This document shows positions 59,652 through 64,000 of a stretch of DNA of 64,000 nucleotides, one piece after another. The first letter of the stretch is position 1. Each line of letters starts with the position of its first letter. Both the position numbers and the translations under genes were made by a program. The notes under the pieces are model-generated. The model ran no database searches. It was given only the letters and a program-made list of their open reading frames with translations, and was not told the origin of the DNA. Source of the DNA: Shewanella seohaensis (GTDB taxonomy: Bacteria; Pseudomonadota; Gammaproteobacteria; Enterobacterales; Shewanellaceae); assembly GCF_025449215.1 (NCBI RefSeq), contig NZ_CP104900.1:1736001-1800000 (forward strand), given 5' to 3'.

Positions 59652-59836
59652 TGACTATATCGCTTGAAGGGATTCAGTTGATCTCGATTTATCGCTGAGA
59701 GTGTTTGAAATAGTTGAAATTTTGTTAAATAAACCGCGATTTGACCACAAATGCTGCTATAAGTTGCACTGACAATTTTAGTGGGTATCATGTCATAAAC
59801 GTGTTTTAAGCATTGGACTACTTAAGGGAGGCCTAG

Positions 59837-60202
59837 ATGGCCACAGTTGAATTAGAAACAATCCTAGATCTCAATACGTTAGAACAGTATTGTAGTGCGA
59901 TTGGTGCCGGAACTCTGCTAAAGAGTGTGGTCTTGTTTGAGCAATTAATGCCTGAGTATGTAGGGAATCTAGTCAAGGCTAACGAAGCTGCCGATAAGGA
60001 CACTTTATGCTCCGAGGCCCATAAATTTAAAGGTGCGGCGGGCTCAGTAGGTTTAAAACGTATTCAGCAAATTGCCCAGTTACTCCAACATGGTGAAGAA
60101 GCGCGTTGGGAAGCCGAGCATGGAACCTGGGTCGCGCAAATTGTTGAATTTGCAAGTGCCGATCTCCAGCAGTTAAAGCAATTCCTACAGGCTAAAGCTT
60201 AG
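59837..60202 (+). CDS. hptA: Stand-alone Hpt phosphotransfer protein, HptA-like
   Basis: A 121-residue protein consisting essentially of one Hpt four-helix bundle. The phosphorylated histidine is His62 in CSEAHKFKGAAGSVGLKRIQ, the typical HxxKG(A)xxxG signature. In S. oneidensis an Hpt protein at the same place (HptA) completes the split Arc relay, carrying phosphate from the sensor kinase to ArcA. The position beside yhcC, where E. coli has arcB, supports this. The ATG follows GGGAGGCCTAG, a strong ribosome site. No histidine kinase or receiver domain is fused. A hairpin just downstream ends the unit. Confidence 0.88.
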   Translation: MATVELETILDLNTLEQYCSAIGAGTLLKSVVLFEQLMPEYVGNLVKANEAADKDTLCSEAHKFKGAAGSVGLKRIQQIAQLLQHGEEARWEAEHGTWVAQIVEFASADLQQLKQFLQAKA

Positions 60203-60211
60203 TTTGTCGCC

Positions 60212-60250
60212 TAGAGGTGCAGCGCGATGTTGCACCTCCAAGTCTTATTT
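60212..60250 (+). terminator. Terminator after the Hpt gene
   Basis: GAGGTGCA (60214-60221) and TGCACCTC (60231-60238) pair around a 9-nt loop, followed by CAAGTCTTATTT, a moderate U tract. Confidence 0.7.
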
Positions 60251-60419
60251 CCAGTGTTTATTCCATCCGTTTGTACGCTGTAAGCGATCTCCTACCTTTT
60301 CCTTTGATTGAAAATCGATTTTGCTCACACTATTGAGTAATTCAGCCGCGTTTTAGTTGATAACTTATGCTAGAGTTGATGAAATTTATTAATTCATAAC
60401 CTTAGTGGCAATCGATTAA

Positions 60420-61331
60420 ATGAAAAATTTACCTAGCCTCAAGAATTTATTCTATTTGGTGAATCTTCACCAAGAGCAGAATTTTAACCGCGCCGCTAAG
60501 GTGTGTTTTGTGAGTCAATCAACGCTGTCGAGCGGGATCCAGAATCTTGAAGAACAGCTTGGCCATCAATTGATTGAACGTGATCATAAATCCTTTATGT
60601 TCACCGCTATCGGCGAAGAAGTGGTGCAGCGTTCCCGCAAAATCCTCACGGATGTGGATGATTTAGTCGAACTGGTTAAAAACCAGGGCGAACCTATGAC
60701 TGGTGATATCCGCTTAGGCTGTATTCCAACGATAGCGCCATTTTTATTAAGTCGCGTGGTTAAGCAATGTCAGCAAGCTTATCCGGCGATGAGTTTATTA
60801 CTCAAAGAGGATACTACTGAGCGTTTGCTCGATGCCTTAGGCAAAGGGGAATTGGATTTACTGATCCTCGCCTTGCCTGTGGATACCAGTGGTTACCACA
60901 GCATGAAAGTCGGGATAGACCCCTTTAAGATGGTGATCCATAAAGATTTAGTGGGTGGCATTCATCAGCCTATCGACTATCAGACTTTGCCCGATGAGAG
61001 TATCTTCCTACTACAGAGTGAACACTGTATTACAGGGCATGCGATTACCGCTTGTCAGTTAGGTGACAGCGCTAAGGTGAATCCCTTTGCCGCAACCAGT
61101 CTGCACACTTTAGTACAAATGGTGGATAGCAAGCTGGGCACAACCTTCTTACCGCAAATGGCGATTGATGCTGGCATCTTAAATGATACCGATCTGGTGG
61201 TGATGACTCCGCCAGGTGAAGCGCCTTACCGCGATATCGGCTTAGTTTGGCGACAAACAACCAGCCGGATTTTGACCTTCCGTACCTTAGGTTTGCTTAT
61301 TCAAAAGCTGTTAACCAAAGAAATGGAATAA
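60420..61331 (+). CDS. oxyR: LysR-type peroxide regulator OxyR
   Basis: A 303-residue LysR-type regulator. The winged helix covers about 5-65 (NFNRAAKVCFVSQSTLSSGI), and the effector domain follows. Two cysteines, Cys203 and Cys212, in LLQSEHCITGHAITACQL are nine residues apart, as in the redox pair C199/C208 of E. coli OxyR, so peroxide sensing by a disulfide switch is likely. In S. oneidensis the regulator at the same locus, next to hptA, is OxyR. It controls catalase, peroxidase and iron-homeostasis genes. It has its own leader of about 215 bp after the Hpt gene. Confidence 0.88.
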   Translation: MKNLPSLKNLFYLVNLHQEQNFNRAAKVCFVSQSTLSSGIQNLEEQLGHQLIERDHKSFMFTAIGEEVVQRSRKILTDVDDLVELVKNQGEPMTGDIRLGCIPTIAPFLLSRVVKQCQQAYPAMSLLLKEDTTERLLDALGKGELDLLILALPVDTSGYHSMKVGIDPFKMVIHKDLVGGIHQPIDYQTLPDESIFLLQSEHCITGHAITACQLGDSAKVNPFAATSLHTLVQMVDSKLGTTFLPQMAIDAGILNDTDLVVMTPPGEAPYRDIGLVWRQTTSRILTFRTLGLLIQKLLTKEME

Positions 61332-61356
61332 TCGCTGTAAGTTAAAGCTTAGGATC

Positions 61357-62424
61357 TTAGAGAGGGGAAACACCAAACACTTCAATCGAGTGTTGTTTCC
61401 CCTTTAATTTGACTGGACCCAAATTAGTTAAGCGGTATTCGCTATTGGGATTGTCGAGTCGGCCCGCCAGCGCGCCTGAGATCAACATGCGTTGCCCCAG
61501 TGGATTACACTGATCTTGAAGTCTGGCTAAGGTATTTAGCACATCACTAAAGAAGCTAATTTCTTGTTTTTGCACACCGACCACTGCAGCGACCACTTGT
61601 CCACAGTGTGCCGCCGCTTTAAATTTGGGTACAAAGCCATAGTGCTCTTCAAAGTAACGTCGCTGCCAATTTAACTGCTGGCTAAATTCAAAATAGATAT
61701 TCATGCAGCGGTCGTGCACCACGCCTTCTTCTAACGGCCAGTGGATCAAGACGGCATCGCCCATATAGCGATAAATTTCGGCTTCGTTATTGGTCACAGT
61801 ATCGGATAGCAGACTAAAGCTGTCTTGAATGAGACGGCTAAAACGGTAATCCCCGAGGGATTCGGCGTGGGTTGTCGAAGCAACCATATCTAAATAAAGG
61901 AATAAACGCTGTTCGTACCTAGGTTTATGGTATTTACCTAAACCAATATTGAGCAGAATACGCGGCCCAACTAAGAGTGCCATTTGTTCGACAAAGGCTA
62001 AGCTGACCCGTACGACCACTAAATAGACGATGAGAGCTTGGAAGGACGGACTATAGAGAATATGCGCCGTGAGCATTTGCCTTAGGGTCGACATATGATT
62101 TTCAATGGCCCACATATTCAAGAACTGGGTCATATAGGCTAAGGTCGTCGCCCCGAGTAACAGGAACAAACCTTTAAAAATCACTGAGAAAACATAGGGA
62201 AGACGATTGATGGCGCTGAAGTCGGCGATCAGGTTCGACATCCAATGTAGGCTGCCAAAAATGATGCCCATGTAGACGGCAAGCGTCGCGAGATCGGCCG
62301 AACCGACAGCCCATTGTGGTAACTCTGGCGACTGTGCATATCGGAAAAACACGAACGCAGCCATGGCTATCGCCCAAGCTAATATCGCAAAAAGAAGTTT
62401 TTTCGCTTGTCTACGTGCTCTCAC
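61357..62424 (-). CDS. Membrane-bound class III adenylate/guanylate cyclase
   Basis: A 355-residue protein with about five hydrophobic helices in the first 175 residues (KKLLFAILAWAIAMAAFVFF and others) and a cytosolic class III cyclase domain (about 180-350). The two metal-binding aspartates appear in LYLDMVASTTHAES and YRYMGDAVLIHW. LNTLARLQDQ near 295-304 keeps the Asn/Arg transition-state residues. Shewanella uses several adenylate cyclases to feed CRP for anaerobic respiration; this could be one of them. Specificity (cAMP versus cGMP) cannot be read with certainty. It is convergent with oxyR (25 bp gap) and follows mutH on the same strand. Confidence 0.82.
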   Translation of the reverse strand: MRARRQAKKLLFAILAWAIAMAAFVFFRYAQSPELPQWAVGSADLATLAVYMGIIFGSLHWMSNLIADFSAINRLPYVFSVIFKGLFLLLGATTLAYMTQFLNMWAIENHMSTLRQMLTAHILYSPSFQALIVYLVVVRVSLAFVEQMALLVGPRILLNIGLGKYHKPRYEQRLFLYLDMVASTTHAESLGDYRFSRLIQDSFSLLSDTVTNNEAEIYRYMGDAVLIHWPLEEGVVHDRCMNIYFEFSQQLNWQRRYFEEHYGFVPKFKAAAHCGQVVAAVVGVQKQEISFFSDVLNTLARLQDQCNPLGQRMLISGALAGRLDNPNSEYRLTNLGPVKLKGKQHSIEVFGVSPL

Positions 62425-62547
62425 AACGGGTTTTGTATCCGAATACGACCATATATTTCAGGATGCCGTAGTTTATAGAAAATCATCACTAGAGTGCCAG
62501 CGATATTTGTGATCTGGATCAATCCAACGCTATATAGCTACGAAAAT

Positions 62548-63219
62548 TTAACCAAATACCTTATTTAATAGCATGGCGGTAAAAGCGGTCTTTAAATAGA
62601 AACCCCGTGGATTGGTCATTTTAAGGCTACCGTCCTCGGCAATGCTCTGGGTCAGCGCCTTACTGTTGGCTGCTTTAGGGCGCAGTTGCAACACTTCGCC
62701 ATGCCTTGCGGTGAGTTTTTCCACTTTACCTAAGGCGATAAGTTCCATTATCTCCTCCCAATCCTGTTGCAGTAACCTTTGCTCTTGGAGATCGGGCTCC
62801 CACAATATGGGGGTGCCGACTCGACGATCTCCCACAGGAATATGCCGCTCGCCCTCAACGGGTACCCAGAGCACACGCTGTAACTTGTGACACACTAAGC
62901 TGTCTTGCCAAGTTAAGCCTTCGATATTGGTTAGCGGGGCCACACACACATAGGTGGTTTCCAGTGGTTTGCCTTTGCTATCGATGGGAATGGTTTTTAG
63001 CTCAACGCCGAGGTGGAGAAAATCCTGCTCGGGCTTTGAGCCAGCAGTTGCACCTAACTCCATTTCAATGAGTTGTCCGACCCAGCCCTTATCTCGTTTC
63101 AGATCCTTAGGCACAGTAATCCCGCGGTGGGCTGCAATTTGGGCCAAAGAGATGCCAGCCATCATATTGGCACGTTCGAGCAGTTCGCTCAGATTTTGAG
63201 GAGGGATTATCGGTTTCAT
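62548..63219 (-). CDS. mutH: DNA mismatch repair endonuclease MutH
   Basis: A 223-residue type II restriction-fold nuclease of normal MutH length. [20 protein letters not shown] holds the catalytic D-ExK residues, and [14 protein letters not shown] and [13 protein letters not shown] are further family segments. With MutS and MutL it nicks the unmethylated strand at hemimethylated GATC sites, so the host should have Dam methylase. It is divergent from rppH, the arrangement seen in many gammaproteobacteria. Confidence 0.96.
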   Translation of the reverse strand: MKPIIPPQNLSELLERANMMAGISLAQIAAHRGITVPKDLKRDKGWVGQLIEMELGATAGSKPEQDFLHLGVELKTIPIDSKGKPLETTYVCVAPLTNIEGLTWQDSLVCHKLQRVLWVPVEGERHIPVGDRRVGTPILWEPDLQEQRLLQQDWEEIMELIALGKVEKLTARHGEVLQLRPKAANSKALTQSIAEDGSLKMTNPRGFYLKTAFTAMLLNKVFG

Positions 63220-63910
63220 AGGGCGAATTTTACTGAAAAATAGGTGCTTAGCAACAGAGGTTAAAAATTAAGCACTCAAAAAAGGATAAGATTGTACTCA
63301 CAGATAAATCTGTAAGTGCATGATTTTAATGTTAGTTGTCAGTTTGTATTCCAATACCTGCGAAAGTGTTCAAAGTTACTCTCGGTTTTCCCTTGCGTTT
63401 CTCACATATTTATCCACAGATATTATGGATAACTCACAATGCAGTGGGCTTTAACCGATTGAAAATCGTGAGTCAATGGCTAAAAGGGGCATTTTTCCTC
63501 GGGAGTGTGGGTAATTTTGGGAGAGCTCTGTGTATAACATTTAGTTGTTACTCGGATGAAATCGCATAATTTGCATTAGGTCAAAAAGTGAGCTTTTTAG
63601 TTTTTAAGTCACATATTCTTACGCTGATTATATGTAACTTTATGATTTTAAATTTTTTATTTTATTTAAATAAGCAGGCTGTCATGAACGATATTTGATG
63701 TTTTTTGAACGATATACCTAGTTTACCCTAGTTTCAAACAGAGATATCCACAGAAAATGTGGATATCCCCAAGGTTGAAACCCTTGGATTGTTGATAAAG
63801 TAGTAAGTTGAGGGTATTTATCCAAAAAATAGCTGTAAATAGAGGTTTGCTGAGAGACTGGCTTTGTGAAACAATCGGTTTATTAAAAGTTATCCTTATT
63901 TGGAGTCCAT
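63220..63910. other. Divergent intergenic region, mutH / rppH, with DnaA-box-like motifs
   Basis: 691 bp with no gene I can support. It contains TTATCCACA (63410-63418), a near match TTATCCATA on the minus strand (63424-63432), an inverted repeat of TATCCACA elements (63743-63767) and TTATCCAAA (63818-63826). The region is AT-rich, particularly 63600-63720. The ribosome site of rppH (GGAG) is at 63902-63905. Confidence 0.55.
63743..63767. promoter_or_regulatory. Inverted repeat with DnaA-box-like arms
   Basis: GATATCCACA (63743-63752), loop GAAAA, TGTGGATATC (63758-63767): a perfect 10-bp inverted repeat. Each arm contains ATATCCACA, one mismatch from the TTATCCACA DnaA-box consensus. Confidence 0.5.
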
Positions 63911-64000
63911 GTGATTGATAGCGACGGCTTTCGCGCAAATGTGGGCATAATAATTTGTAATAGATACGGCCAAGTCATGTGGGCCAGACGATTCGGACAA
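63911..64000 (+). CDS. rppH: RNA pyrophosphohydrolase, N-terminal fragment
   Basis: The first 30 codons of RppH run off the window end. GTG at 63911 follows GGAG with a 5-bp spacer, and translation gives [20 protein letters not shown], then [10 protein letters not shown], the typical RppH N-terminus. The nearby ATG at 63909 is followed at once by TGA, so GTG is the start. RppH is a Nudix enzyme that removes pyrophosphate from triphosphorylated mRNA 5' ends to begin decay. The catalytic Nudix box lies outside the window. Confidence 0.93.
   Translation, partial: MIDSDGFRANVGIIICNRYGQVMWARRFGQ

Noticed and set aside
63336..63569. 77-residue plus-strand ORF in the mutH-rppH spacer
   Set aside because: Composition is unlike its neighbours, no ribosome site is visible, and it contains the DnaA-box-like motifs. 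No support as a gene.
63723..63938. 71-residue minus-strand ORF in the mutH-rppH spacer
   Set aside because: No recognisable family and no good ribosome site, and it overlaps the rppH start region and the inverted repeat. It looks like chance.

Overview
The window is a stretch of gammaproteobacterial chromosome that reads as Shewanella, close to the S. oneidensis group. The evidence is the rpsU-yqeY-dnaG-rpoD operon, a stand-alone gspA-gspB pair, and the order gltB-gltD / yhcC / Hpt protein / oxyR-type regulator. The Hpt protein resembles the free-standing HptA of the split Shewanella Arc system, and the regulator carries OxyR-type cysteines nine residues apart. I see no prophage, insertion sequence, integron, CRISPR array or rRNA. 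Most of it is core genome.

Layout. 1-4.7 kb: end of a polyamine ABC permease, then puuB-gabD-gabT for putrescine/GABA catabolism. 4.7-10.3 kb: a flavin monooxygenase-like protein, a POT peptide transporter and a chemoreceptor. 10.4-15.3 kb: tRNA-Ile2(CAU), then rpoD, dnaG, yqeY and rpsU, all on the minus strand. 15.5-22.6 kb: tsaD, plsY, folB, folK, uppP, a diverged rlmA, an Lpp-type lipoprotein and cca. 22.7-35 kb: gspAB, nhaD, a small membrane protein, hemL, pyrB, a ClC channel, a DUF6776-like protein, erpA, two small proteins and aqpZ. 35.6-44.2 kb: the most accessory-looking part, with a large TonB-dependent receptor, a secreted S9D-type peptidase and a ToxR/CadC-like membrane regulator with a periplasmic beta-propeller. 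44.2-52 kb: anmK, an M23 endopeptidase, tyrS, small exported and membrane proteins, a CbiB-like protein and mtnN. 52.3-58.1 kb: gltD and gltB. 58.7-64 kb: yhcC, an Hpt protein, oxyR, a class III cyclase, mutH and the first 30 codons of rppH.

Two points deserve attention. First, five genes (yqeY, the ClC gene, the DUF6776 gene, the propeller regulator and gltD) are each broken by what looks like loss of one base in a short homopolymer. Adding one base back gives intact proteins of 147, 574, 268, 716 and 468 residues. gltD is a core biosynthetic gene, so consensus sequencing error is more likely than five real mutations. Second, the receptor / S9D peptidase / propeller-regulator cluster could be a peptide-sensing, import and degradation locus. 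That is an inference from gene content only.
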